Source of the DNA: Epiperipatus broadwayi
Taxonomy: Eukaryota; Onychophora; Udeonychophora; Euonychophora; Peripatidae
Assembly (NCBI GenBank): GCA_028023455.1
Contig: JAQFVV010012441.1
Location: forward strand, 2,291,911 to 2,355,910
Reading direction: 5' to 3'
DNA length: 64,000 nucleotides
Shown here: positions 24,351-33,479 of the stretch, piece by piece
Position numbering within the stretch: position 1 is the stretch's first letter
Layout of the letters: each line of letters begins with the position of its first letter
Notes under the pieces: generated by a model
Seen by the model: only the letters and a program-made list of their open reading frames with translations
What the model was told of the DNA's origin: nothing
Databases searched by the model: none
Made by a program: the position numbers and the translations under genes

Positions 24351-24532
24351 CTTATATCGGATATATGCTGCAAGAGCACCAGTATTTAATTCATCTGACT
24401 TTATAAGCCTCCACAAAAATTATCTGCTACCAGAATCTGGTCTTGGACGAACAGCAAGAGAACAAGCAGGATACCAAATCATTGTCTTGGTGATGACATT
24501 AGGTATAGCTTTAATTGGTGGTACTATTACAG
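24351..24532 (+). CDS. Rh-type ammonium/CO2 channel, penultimate coding exon
   Basis: This 182-base exon completes Ser, then encodes 60 residues (LYRIYAARAP ... IALIGGTIT) and one base of a Gly codon. It begins just after CTCTTTTTAG and is followed by GTAAGC, a strong donor. The first half is a polar loop with the YGI-S-LYRIY...RAP pattern that follows the DTCG/HNLHG helix in Rh proteins. The GRTAREQAGYQ segment matches the conserved run of Rh proteins that leads into the last membrane helix. The second half (VLVMTLGIALIGGTITG) is hydrophobic and fits the last transmembrane helix. No stop, frameshift or missing key residue is visible. An overlapping minus-strand reading frame here is an antisense shadow. 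Confidence 0.94.
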
Positions 24533-24573
24533 GTAAGCATTGTATTATACTATCTATATAAACAAAGTAATAT

Positions 24574-24648
24574 AATCTTGCATTGTTGCAGAAGTAGTAA
24601 AGTAGTAGGCTTTGAATATCAATGTCCATGGATTGCAACCATGTGTTT
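24574..24648 (+). repeat. tRNA-like SINE fragment just after the exon donor
   Basis: GCAGAAGTAGTAAAGTAGTA, GGCTTTGAATAT and TCCATGGATTGCAACCATGT have the spacing of a decayed tRNA-derived SINE head: an A-box-like AGTAGTAAAGTAG and a B-box-like GGATTGCAACC. Confidence 0.4.
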
Positions 24649-24649
24649 T

Positions 24650-25814
24650 TATTTCTTGTTTTATAATTTCTAATAATTTTCTGAACAATAGGTCATTAGA
24701 TTACTTTTGTACCTTTAATACTATAATAGTTAGATTTTAACAGTTGTTGTGAATATCTTAGAAGTTCTAAATAGTAATGAAACAATTTCAATATTAAGCA
24801 AAGATAATTTGATCAATAACTATTTTACTGATTGATTATAATAAGTAATGTATTAAGTTAAAAAATTTTAAGACAATGCTTAAACAGAACTGTGGATTAG
24901 TGAGTGTGTGAACACATTTTGAGAAGGGTTTGAAGAAATAGATTAGGATTTCACTTGTTTTTCAGTGTTTTTGCATTCAGTATATGCTTTTAAAAGCAGT
25001 AATTCTCTATTTATTTTATTTTAGAGCCATGTTTAGGAGATAGATAACTTATAGATAATCTAATTTGCATTCTGTTAGTTTATTTATTTAGCATATGAAA
25101 ATCAACTAATGATTGATTTGTGTCATTCAGAGGCCATGTGACATTTGATGATTAATAATGTAAAAGCTGTGTTTTACTCTGAGTTTACACTTTACCATTG
25201 CACTAAGCGATACAAGTTTAATAAATAGTATGTAGTCATGTAAACCCTGAAATGTGTGTTGATGAACTAATGATTAAAAAAAATATGATGACCATACAAA
25301 GTAATTTTTATTGTTTTATCTTTATATTTTAATATAATTTTTGTTTTTATTTTGGAAATGTTTTAAATGGTGTATGTTTCTAAAATAAAGATAAACAGTT
25401 ATTTTAACATTCATAAGAGTACGGTATATTCCCAATAATGGTAAAAGTGAATCACATGATCATCATATTTTTTATTTTAATGTGAATCTATCTACATTCC
25501 CCTAACCAATGCATATGACCTGAGATCTTTATTTCCTAACTAAGTATCAATTTTTTGAACAAAGCTACATAGATAGCTATGTTGATCATGGTCCAATTAA
25601 ATGAAAAGAAAATCAGCAATCTGATTGGAATCTTAAAGTTTTAATTATCTCGTATTCAAAAACCTAAACTGAAACATTATAAGTAGATATGTTATCATAA
25701 CATCAAAAGTTCTTCTCAAATATCATAGACACACACATATATATTTATACACACAAATCTTATTTCCACCATATTCACAACATCATATGTTTCAATAAAA
25801 TACCCTTTACTAAA
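24650..25814. other. Intron sequence, nothing recognised
   Basis: AT-rich, with no repeat or coding signal that I could support. Confidence 0.4.
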
Positions 25815-26201
25815 AATGACTAGATACCCATTTTTTAATCAACATGGCCAGCTATTTGAAAGATAAATCATACGCCTATGGAAAAAAAAATTCAACTTTA
25901 CTTACTCTAAAGGATTCTTGAATCATATTAAAATAAAGAGGTTTAAATTGCTTTTGAAAACATGTATAAAATATTTTACTTTTATTCTATTAGATTTAAA
26001 TTTTTGTACCTATTCATCAAGAGTTTCATGGTATGACAGTAGCATACTTGACCCCCATTGTCTATGACCAGAGTTCAAATTTGGAATGAGTAAAATTGTT
26101 AATATTTTTTAACAGACTTAAGATTTTTCTTTCAAATAGCTAGTGTATAGTTAACTCAACTAACCATCCAATATTGGTCAGAAAATGGGTATCTAGCCAT
26201 T
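25815..26201. mobile_element. Fold-back element with a tRNA-like segment in its loop
   Basis: AATGACTAGATACCCATTTT and GCTATTTGAAAGATAAATC on the left pair with TTTCTTTCAAATAGCT and AAAATGGGTATCTAGCCATT on the right. In the loop (26028-26095), TGGTATGACAGTAGCATACT and CCAGAGTTCAAATTTGGAAT look like an A-box and a B-box. Confidence 0.6.
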
Positions 26202-26860
26202 CTTAATTACAGAGTAAAATAAAAATGGGAATATTCTTAATCTCTCATTACATAAAAATTGGAAAGACTGGTAATTACTATTTTCTCATCTATGAGCGAG
26301 ACCTTCAGAAAAGGTATACTCTATAATGGGCTATTTTAAAGTTGTACTTTGACCTACTCATCATTTTTCTCTCTCTAATTTATACATTTGCCAACATTTT
26401 ATTGTAGTATCATTCTTTAGTAAATTTCAGTTTTTAGTGTTATTTTAGTATTATTTGAGCTAAATAAATATAATTATATCATGCCACCAAACACTATTAG
26501 ATTGTTTTTTAAAAAGCTCCCATATTTAGACCCTCATTGAATGGGCAATGCTTGCAATAGCACCAATGTTAATACTTGACTAATTGGTGGAACAAAAAAA
26601 CAATCGGTAGTTATATTATTTTACTTCTGATTCCAGTTTTATTAATGAATTGTCTTTACATGTTTAATTTTTGTCTTATGAAATAAAATACTTTTTTTTA
26701 AATATTTGTGGAACTATTCATTATATCTTAAAACACTAACAGATGAGTGCCCAATGTGATACTAAATCTTAATAATCTGTCTTCCTTATATATTTAGGTG
26801 TAAGTCTATTTGATAAGCTTTTAATTAACCTTAAGACAGCTGACTCATATTTCTAAGATT

Positions 26861-27253
26861 AATCGACTTACAATTTCATGTGAAGGTAGATATGAGGTGA
26901 AACAGTTCTTAAATAGTTCATTACCAGGCAGAGGCTTCTTCATTTATCTCCCCCTTGAAAAATAAGATATAGTGGAGAAGAAATATACTATAATCGACTT
27001 ACAATTTCATGTGAAGGTAGATATGAGGTGAAACCATTCTTAAATAGTCCATTGCCAGGTAGAGGCTTCTTCATTTCTCTCCCTTTTGAAAAATAAGATA
27101 TAGTGGAGAAGAATATACTATAATCGACTTACAATTTCATGTGAAGGTAGATATGAGGTGAAACAGTTCTTAAATAGTCCATTGCCAGGTAGAGGCTTCT
27201 TCATTTATCTCCCCCTTGAAAAATAAGATATAGTGGAGAAGAATATACTATAA
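26861..27253. repeat. Three tandem copies of an about 130-bp unit
   Basis: AATCGACTTACAATTTCATG starts each copy at 26861, 26992 and 27122. The copies are nearly identical, so the array is young. It ends at AGAATATACTATAAT. Confidence 0.95.
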
Positions 27254-27714
27254 TTTAAGCTTTCCAATTAAAGATTAGAGCATATTTTTCTTTTTTGTTT
27301 TGTTAATAGGTAGATATCCATTTGCTGATGATAATTGGTTGGACTGGGTAACTAAACAAAATTTCAACCATGACTGAAGTTTGGAAAAAGGTTCAGTATC
27401 ACATGGCTTAATTCAAATCCATGTCACAGGAATGGTAGATAAATGTATAATTACTATTACATCACAATTTTCCTCAATGCATCTTTCATCTTAGCTCAAG
27501 CATATTACAAACATTCATCAGCCCAGAAAATAGGCGATTATCTCCCACCCATACACTGGATGTATTTTTTAAAACATCTAATTCATTTTTTTTCAACTAA
27601 GACATATATATATAAATCATATTGGAAATTTTAAGTGTATATAGATTTTTTAGATATACTTTAAAATCACACACACACACACATATATATATATAATATT
27701 GCAAACCTCTATTT

Positions 27715-27830
27715 TATCACAATTTGCTGAAACATATGACAAAGGCATGTGAAAAAGATAAATAATCTCCAAGGTGCACTTTCCATGTGGAACCAACATT
27801 CATCAGTTGGCCCATAATACCATCCTTATA
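27715..27830 (-). repeat. Fragment of the SINE-like family of 1980-3475
   Basis: GTGAAAAAGATAAATAATCT, ACCAACATTCATCAGTTGGC and the surrounding sequence match the units of the large palindrome. Similar AATTCAAATCCATG tails occur at 27410 and 27880. Confidence 0.65.
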
Positions 27831-27945
27831 TTTTCATCATTTTTAGGATTATACAGATAACAATTTACTCCCCCTAGCTTAATTTAAACCCATGTTATAG
27901 GAATAATAGATATCACCACAAGGATTTTCAAGTATATATATATAT

Positions 27946-29922
27946 TATAACGGGATGATCCTTTTCAGGACTCGAGGAAGTCGCATCTACCTATATTCAG
28001 ACTTTGAGTCTTCTTATAGAATGCCATGGATGATGTGATTTAAAATATAATCCAATCCACTCCCCTATTAATAACCTCGTTACTCTCGAAATTCGAGCTC
28101 AGAGTAGAAATCGCAATTGACTCTCTTCAGGCATTTCCACAAATATTCCATAGTAATAATAAATTTAGTATAAGCTATATATAACTTCTTTATAAATATT
28201 AAATCACTAAGTTGATTTAACATATATATGCATGAATATGTATATTTATAATTATTGGTTTTATAAAATGACTAAATAAAATAAACAAACGAGACTTGTT
28301 TAATTTTAAAATCAAGTTTAACACATTTTAATCCGTAATAAAAACAAAAATATTATCACATAAAAATATTAAAATTTAGAATTATAATCTGTGCTTATAT
28401 ATATACACTATAATCTGTGCTTATATATATACACTAATAAATTATTTAATATTAAAAAAAAATAATGTAATCATTTACATATATATAATTTAAAATCATG
28501 TGTATAATAAATAATACACATGATACATTAAAAATCTATGTATTGCGTCATTAAAATGATTCAGTGTGTGTTATATGCCTATATAAGATAACATCCATTC
28601 ACACTAGATTAATAATAGAATGTATTCTGATATTAGTTATTTATGTTTAAAAAGAAATTATGTTAATTGTCTGGTAAGATTCAATTTGGAATATAATAAA
28701 ATTTACTTCCAAATTGAAATAATTTAAAAACTTTTACCTTAATCAGCCGTCATTTTCATCAGAGTATATATCAAAATATCAACATCTAAATTTTATTAAA
28801 TAAATAAAAATAAAATGTTCATCTTATCAGTTCTCCACTTATTCTGTTAAAATCAATTTAATATATGAAATAATTTCTCCATGTAAATATAGTTATCCAC
28901 AAAGGAAATAAAGTTTAAGAGTTATTAAAATACACAATGAAGTAATCCAAGATGAGAAAGAATAACGGTTTTATATCCCTCCTTAGATGAAATAAAATGA
29001 CAATGAATGTTGAAACATAAAGTTCATTGATCATCCTTCAAAGAGGCAATCCAGATATTCATTCTTTTAAATATTTGTGTAGTAAAATTTCTAACATCTT
29101 CTTCAATATAATACTCCATTATTAAGGCAGCTTTTTAAATGAGAATTACGATGATTATATTTTAGGTATTGAGTAGGAATAAATTTACACATTCAGGTTT
29201 AAAACATCAGCAGAAATCCTTGGCATAAATTGTCTAGCCAGAGAACATCTTTATAAATTTTTGTCTTCTTAAATATATATTTTGAAAGCTCATTTCGAAG
29301 ATGTTGATAACTCTTATAACCTTGTCAATTTCAACGATTATTTTTTTATAGTTCTTTATAATATTAAGAGTAAGTAAATTAATTACTTGAAGACAGTTTT
29401 AAAAATAGTGAATCGTCTTTTTTTCTTAAATGTGTTCTAAATTCGAACACATTTAAATTTACAGATGTAGTTCTTGCCTTGATAACTAAATAGAAGATTA
29501 TTGTTATAATAATATTAGTTCATTTTTATACTGGATTAATTTCTGCAAGCATATCACATAATCATGCTCACGCTCTCTATTGTTTAACATATACAATTTG
29601 TAATGAACCCCAAACATTTATTTCCTTTGTTTCAACTGATAAAAATGCAATGTTGACTTAAGGCTTTGTCAAATGTCAAGTTTGAGTTAATAAAAAAAAT
29701 ACTATTAGTTAGAAACATTTATTTATGGGTGTGTATAAACAAATTAGAATTATTCATTTTTAGAATTATTCTTTTAATACTAACTAGTTTATGTATATAG
29801 CTGATATATGAAAAGCTTAAGATAGGTGTAAGTTATTTATATCTATTGATTCAATATAGGCACAGTTAAATTCACAAAGAAACACAAATTATTTAATGTG
29901 AGGCTCATATCATACTCTCACA
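27946..29922 (-). repeat. Left (3') long terminal repeat
   Basis: It matches the right copy end to end from TATAACGGGATGATCCTTTT to CTCTCACA. It carries an extra 29-bp tandem duplication (TATAATCTGTGCTTATATAT...) near 28380-28440. The terminal CA of the minus strand is missing. Internally it abuts a T20 run (minus strand) where a purine tract would be expected. Confidence 0.85.
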
Positions 29923-30551
29923 AAAAAAAAAAAAAAAAAAAGTTCAAATTTTATATTTACCATTAAAATTTGGACACTTAATGTGTGTCAATGTATGCAT
30001 TAAATATAAAGTTGTGGAGCTTGTTTTTCTTTCTTGCTTTTATCAACCCTTATTATTTATTTTATTTTCTAACCCTTTTCTTTTTCTCTATACTAAACAT
30101 CATTCAGTTTAACTAGAAGGACAAGGAGGTTCATATATATAGGGTTCTTTCTTTTTCTTTCCTTTTTTATTTATTTTCCTTTGATGGATTTATTGTCATG
30201 TGCCTCTTTTATAGATGTCACATATATTTGTTTGGTAGTCTCCATCCTGCTTTTCTTTAAGATTTATGGACTTTTTTGAGAACTATCCAAAACATAAGAA
30301 CATCCATCATTCAGAATGGATTAACTCTTAAAACGGTTTTAGTTTTCAGGTATCCTAATAATTAATTTCAATTGCTTAACATACCTTCATCAAAGAAAAT
30401 TAATGTCTTTTTTGATTTATATACATCCTTATACATATATATATATACCTATATACTTTTAAATGAAAACTTTTTCTCTCCTTACCTATTCCAAGTGATC
30501 TTTTCTTTCAATATTTTACTCTATACATAAGTAGAATGTGGTAAAATATTA
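29923..30551 (-). other. Internal 3' untranslated part of the retroelement
   Basis: A poly-A run (plus strand) of about 20 bases abuts the 3' LTR. The remainder is T-rich on the plus strand, with no frame. Confidence 0.5.
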
Positions 30552-30857
30552 TTAATTCATTTGACCAAAGTAGGGTTTTAAAGCTCTAGCATTGTAAGTG
30601 CCTTTAATGTTTCCCTTTATATTTATCCAAAATGCATTGGGATCTGTTTGCTTTATGATAGTATAATGTCCTTCATATTGATGGTAAAACTTTTGATATT
30701 TGCTCTCTTGGGGTCTACTCATATGAGGTGTTTTTATAAAAACTTGATCCCTAATTTTGAATTTGTGTGAAATTGTCTTCACATTTTTATTTCTTTGACT
30801 GGCCTTTTTTTTAACAAATTGTTTACAAACTTTTGCACTATCTTTTCTTGTATCCAT
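30552..30857 (-). CDS. Retroelement ORF4: integrase C-terminal-like protein, 101 residues
   Basis: It starts at a real ATG (MDTRKDSAKVC). Residues about 30-95 have the layout of the SH3-like C-terminal domain of Gypsy/retrovirus-type integrases: FKIRDQVFIKTP, then SRPQESKYQKFYHQYEGHYT and IIKQ, then a short beta-type segment and NARALKPYF. In complete elements this lies at the end of pol, after the DDE core, and helps bind DNA. Here the DDE core is absent, and the upstream frame within 425 bp offers no continuation. It may be a relic or an independently used domain. Confidence 0.65.
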   Translation of the reverse strand: MDTRKDSAKVCKQFVKKKASQRNKNVKTISHKFKIRDQVFIKTPHMSRPQESKYQKFYHQYEGHYTIIKQTDPNAFWINIKGNIKGTYNARALKPYFGQMN

Positions 30858-31281
30858 ATATATATATCCACAAAGTGCATGTACATTGGCTTAATGGTGA
30901 TTGTTATTTCAATTTAACAACATCATGCTATATAAAATAAATGTCTTATTTATACATATACATATCAAAATATATAATAATGGATTTGCATTTTATAATT
31001 AGTGTCAACATCAGATTGCATTATCATGATGCTTAATTGATCTACCATTATCACTTATTTAACTAACCATAACTTGTACTCTAATAAACCTGTGTATATT
31101 TGTTTTTTTATACTTTGGTTAACTTGACGCATTTTATTATTATTAATATCAACTTCAATTATTTATATACATATATACATTTATTTAATTTTCCCTTTAT
31201 GAAAAATCATATTAGGATTCATCCATTTGCACAAAAAACATTTCACATTTCAAGTCTGCAACTTTCGAAGTCTGTCCCATA

Positions 31282-31776
31282 TTACACCATATTCATTTGC
31301 CTAATAAATGTAAATGGACCTTCGTACGTATTGCATAACTTATGGTAATGTGAACTTTTTTGGCTATTACTGTCTAATGTGGCTGTTCCCAACATCACTT
31401 GATAATTGTCTATGATTTGGACATCCTTTTGCTTATGGAAACATATTATGTCCCATGATGTATTTTCAAGATGATCAAATCTATGAATTTCTCTTGCTTT
31501 AATGCAATCATCTTTCATAAAAAGACAGTTTTCTTCACTAACTATCCTTTTAATAGCTAAAAGCTTTCTCTGGATGTAATTATCATGATTACAAATTTTA
31601 TGTTTAAATTTTGATTGCCTATTATGACAATCTTCTTCTGCGGTAAGCTTTTGAACACATAGTAATTCTCTTTGAATTCTACTACTATATTCATGAACTT
31701 TATGTTCTAAACATAAGATGCTCACATTTACTTGCATCTCTTGGTTACATAACCTTTCTGCTTCCATTTTATTCAT
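31282..31776 (-). CDS. Retroelement ORF3: charged/coiled protein ending in an integrase-tail-like motif
   Basis: The open frame runs from 31806; the first ATG is at 31776. The frame overlaps ORF2's end by a few bases, shifted by +1, so expression by frameshift from ORF2 is possible. The first about 100 residues are rich in Glu, Lys, Cys and His (CNQEMQVNVSILCLEHKVHE, and later RKLLAIKRIVSEENC) and could form helices. The last 40 residues (VMLGTATLDSNSQKSSHYHK, then LCNTYEGPFTFIRQMN) resemble the K-x-x-x-x-YEGPF/Y-x-I phrase of integrase C-terminal domains, which ORF4 also carries. Function unknown. Confidence 0.5.
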   Translation of the reverse strand: MNKMEAERLCNQEMQVNVSILCLEHKVHEYSSRIQRELLCVQKLTAEEDCHNRQSKFKHKICNHDNYIQRKLLAIKRIVSEENCLFMKDDCIKAREIHRFDHLENTSWDIICFHKQKDVQIIDNYQVMLGTATLDSNSQKSSHYHKLCNTYEGPFTFIRQMNMV

Positions 31777-31798
31777 GGACAAGTTTAATAAATATAAA

Positions 31799-32632
31799 TC
31801 AGTCACTCTGACATGTTTTTGGGGTTACTTTTCCCAAATTAAGATTGATAGAATGGTTTTCTATCCTATTTTTGGAAACTTGAAGAGTCAAACCAATAGA
31901 AGATTCATGGGCAAGTGAAGTTTTAGCAATAAAAGAATGTTTAGTGCCATTATTAGTTTCAAAAATAAAAACAGGCATATTCTTTTGTAAGATAATGGCT
32001 TGTTGAGATTCACTTGAGTGGTGGATAATCATCTCATCATCTTTTTTAAATATAAAAAACCAATCTCCAATGAGTGAACATGTTGAACCAGATGAAAATA
32101 GAATAGGTTGACTAGGAGTATGAGGTTTAACTTGACTATGTGCACTCTGCAATCCACCTAAACACTGTTCATAGTTTCCTACATCATTTGAATCATGTTT
32201 AGTATTGCCAGCTGAGAACATAGTAGTAAATTTTCCATCCATAATGAAGGGGAACCATCCCTTACTAAAATAGGGCAACCTTAAAACTATTGCAGTATTC
32301 CAAATGTACAGACTACTTTGATCACAAATAATGCACCAGTCATGCCAATGATAAGGTTTACCACATAAAATTTCATTTCCAACTTTGAGTGTAGTATCCT
32401 TATTGTGAAGTTTTCCACTTTCCAGTGTAACTCCCACTTCATGTTCAGAAACTGTGGCATTTACCTCAATATTATCTCTCTCATGGTTCATTTCTGTGGA
32501 GTTTATTGGAGGTGTTAAAATTTGGACACCTGTATCAGTTGTTTCTTTTTCACTAATTTGGGTCCTTGGGTTGATCTCAGTCTGTTGTGTCCTAACAGTA
32601 AGCACCTTTTTATTAAACTGGGGTTTAATCAT
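31799..32632 (-). CDS. Retroelement ORF2: 277-residue protein, unrecognised
   Basis: It starts at ATG (MIKPQFNKK), 10 bases after ORF1 stops. The N-terminal about 80 residues are polar and low in hydrophobics. A structured-looking middle (CGKPYHWHDWCIICDQSSLY, RLPYFSKGWFPFIMDGKFTT) has Cys/His and many aromatics, followed by a second globular stretch (GSTCSLIGDWFFIFKKDDEM). There is no protease DTG/DSG, zinc knuckle CCHC, RT YxDD or membrane anchor. Position suggests a gag-type or accessory product. The intact frame in an element with diverged LTRs is notable. Confidence 0.45.
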   Translation of the reverse strand: MIKPQFNKKVLTVRTQQTEINPRTQISEKETTDTGVQILTPPINSTEMNHERDNIEVNATVSEHEVGVTLESGKLHNKDTTLKVGNEILCGKPYHWHDWCIICDQSSLYIWNTAIVLRLPYFSKGWFPFIMDGKFTTMFSAGNTKHDSNDVGNYEQCLGGLQSAHSQVKPHTPSQPILFSSGSTCSLIGDWFFIFKKDDEMIIHHSSESQQAIILQKNMPVFIFETNNGTKHSFIAKTSLAHESSIGLTLQVSKNRIENHSINLNLGKVTPKTCQSD

Positions 32633-32641
32633 GGTAGATAC

Positions 32642-33121
32642 TTAGTTGATGGCTTCATCATTTCTACTGATCTGATTACAGGACTCAGTCACATTAGTCA
32701 TCACTTTGTCTGGAGTTGCCTTATTAAAGGTAGTTTTAATCTTCATGAGGGACACATTGCCCTCAGGATTCTTCTGAGATTGTTGCTTCTTTTCCATCAT
32801 ATGCTTCAATAATATTAATATTTCATCAAATTGTTTGTTCATAGTTGTTTTCATCTCGTGGAAGTTTTCTTCCCATGTCCACTTATTCTCTGTAACCTCA
32901 GCTACCTCAATTTCTGATGCCTCAATGGTCATTCCATCATTTTGACATGTCTGTGAGAAGTGGTCGTGTTCAGCTACAGACTCCCCAGATGTTTGACTAG
33001 GCAAAGACCCTTGTTCATTACTAATTGAAGTAATTTCTATTTCACTATCTTTATTGTTTAAAGATTCTTCAAAACTTTTTACTTCCATTGTTATTAGTTT
33101 TTTCCCACTTCTAGTTATCAT
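32642..33121 (-). CDS. Retroelement ORF1: gag-like N-terminal protein, 159 residues
   Basis: The first ATG gives MITRSGKK, the kind of start often seen on Gypsy-type gag proteins. The rest is acidic and Ser/Thr-rich, with a helical stretch (WTWEENFHEMKTTMNKQFDE, then ILILLKHMMEKKQQ) that could form a coiled coil. No CCHC zinc knuckle is present. It is the first ORF after the primer-binding site and about 350-base leader. Confidence 0.45.
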   Translation of the reverse strand: MITRSGKKLITMEVKSFEESLNNKDSEIEITSISNEQGSLPSQTSGESVAEHDHFSQTCQNDGMTIEASEIEVAEVTENKWTWEENFHEMKTTMNKQFDEILILLKHMMEKKQQSQKNPEGNVSLMKIKTTFNKATPDKVMTNVTESCNQISRNDEAIN

Positions 33122-33470
33122 TAACAAAAAAAAAATTAAAGTTATATATATAAACTACTTTCTTTTCAAGGTTATAATTACTTATATGCCATAAGATTTC
33201 ATGCTGTGCTTATGCCCTTAAATGTAATTCCATTTTCCTACTTTTATAAGATGTTATTATAATATATATTTTAATGTCCAAACTATAATCGTATTTATTT
33301 ATTTATTTTAAAGCGACTGATTTATCTGTTTATTACAGTTTATTTTATTTCAAGGTCTCTATTATTCATTATTCAGTGTTTTTACCAATTCACAACATAC
33401 TCATATATTTATTTATTTTTTTAAACTATGGATTTAACCAATGGAAAACTACTGTTTCATGCATTAAGTA
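33122..33470 (-). other. Retroelement leader between primer-binding site and ORF1
   Basis: About 350 bases without an ORF, T-rich on the plus strand. The position fits a 5' untranslated leader. Confidence 0.45.
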
Positions 33471-33479
33471 TGGGCGCCA
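33471..33479 (-). promoter_or_regulatory. Candidate tRNA primer-binding site TGGCGCCCA
   Basis: It lies directly next to the 5' LTR end ...TTATACA on the minus strand. TGGCGCC is complementary to the GGCGCCA 3' end of tRNA-Lys-type primers. Complementarity beyond nine bases is not evident. Confidence 0.6.

Noticed and set aside
24420-24638. 72-codon open frame on the minus strand overlapping the Rh exon
   Set aside because: It is antisense to a well-supported coding exon and has no family resemblance; a shadow frame.
28750-28790. CTCTGATGAAAATGACGG in the LTRs as a hammerhead
   Set aside because: CUGAUGA is present but no GAAAC and no convincing stem II follow, in either LTR copy.
32454-32812. 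Plus-strand open frames within the retroelement
   Set aside because: Complement of ORF1/ORF2; the minus strand has longer frames with real ATG starts and gene order.
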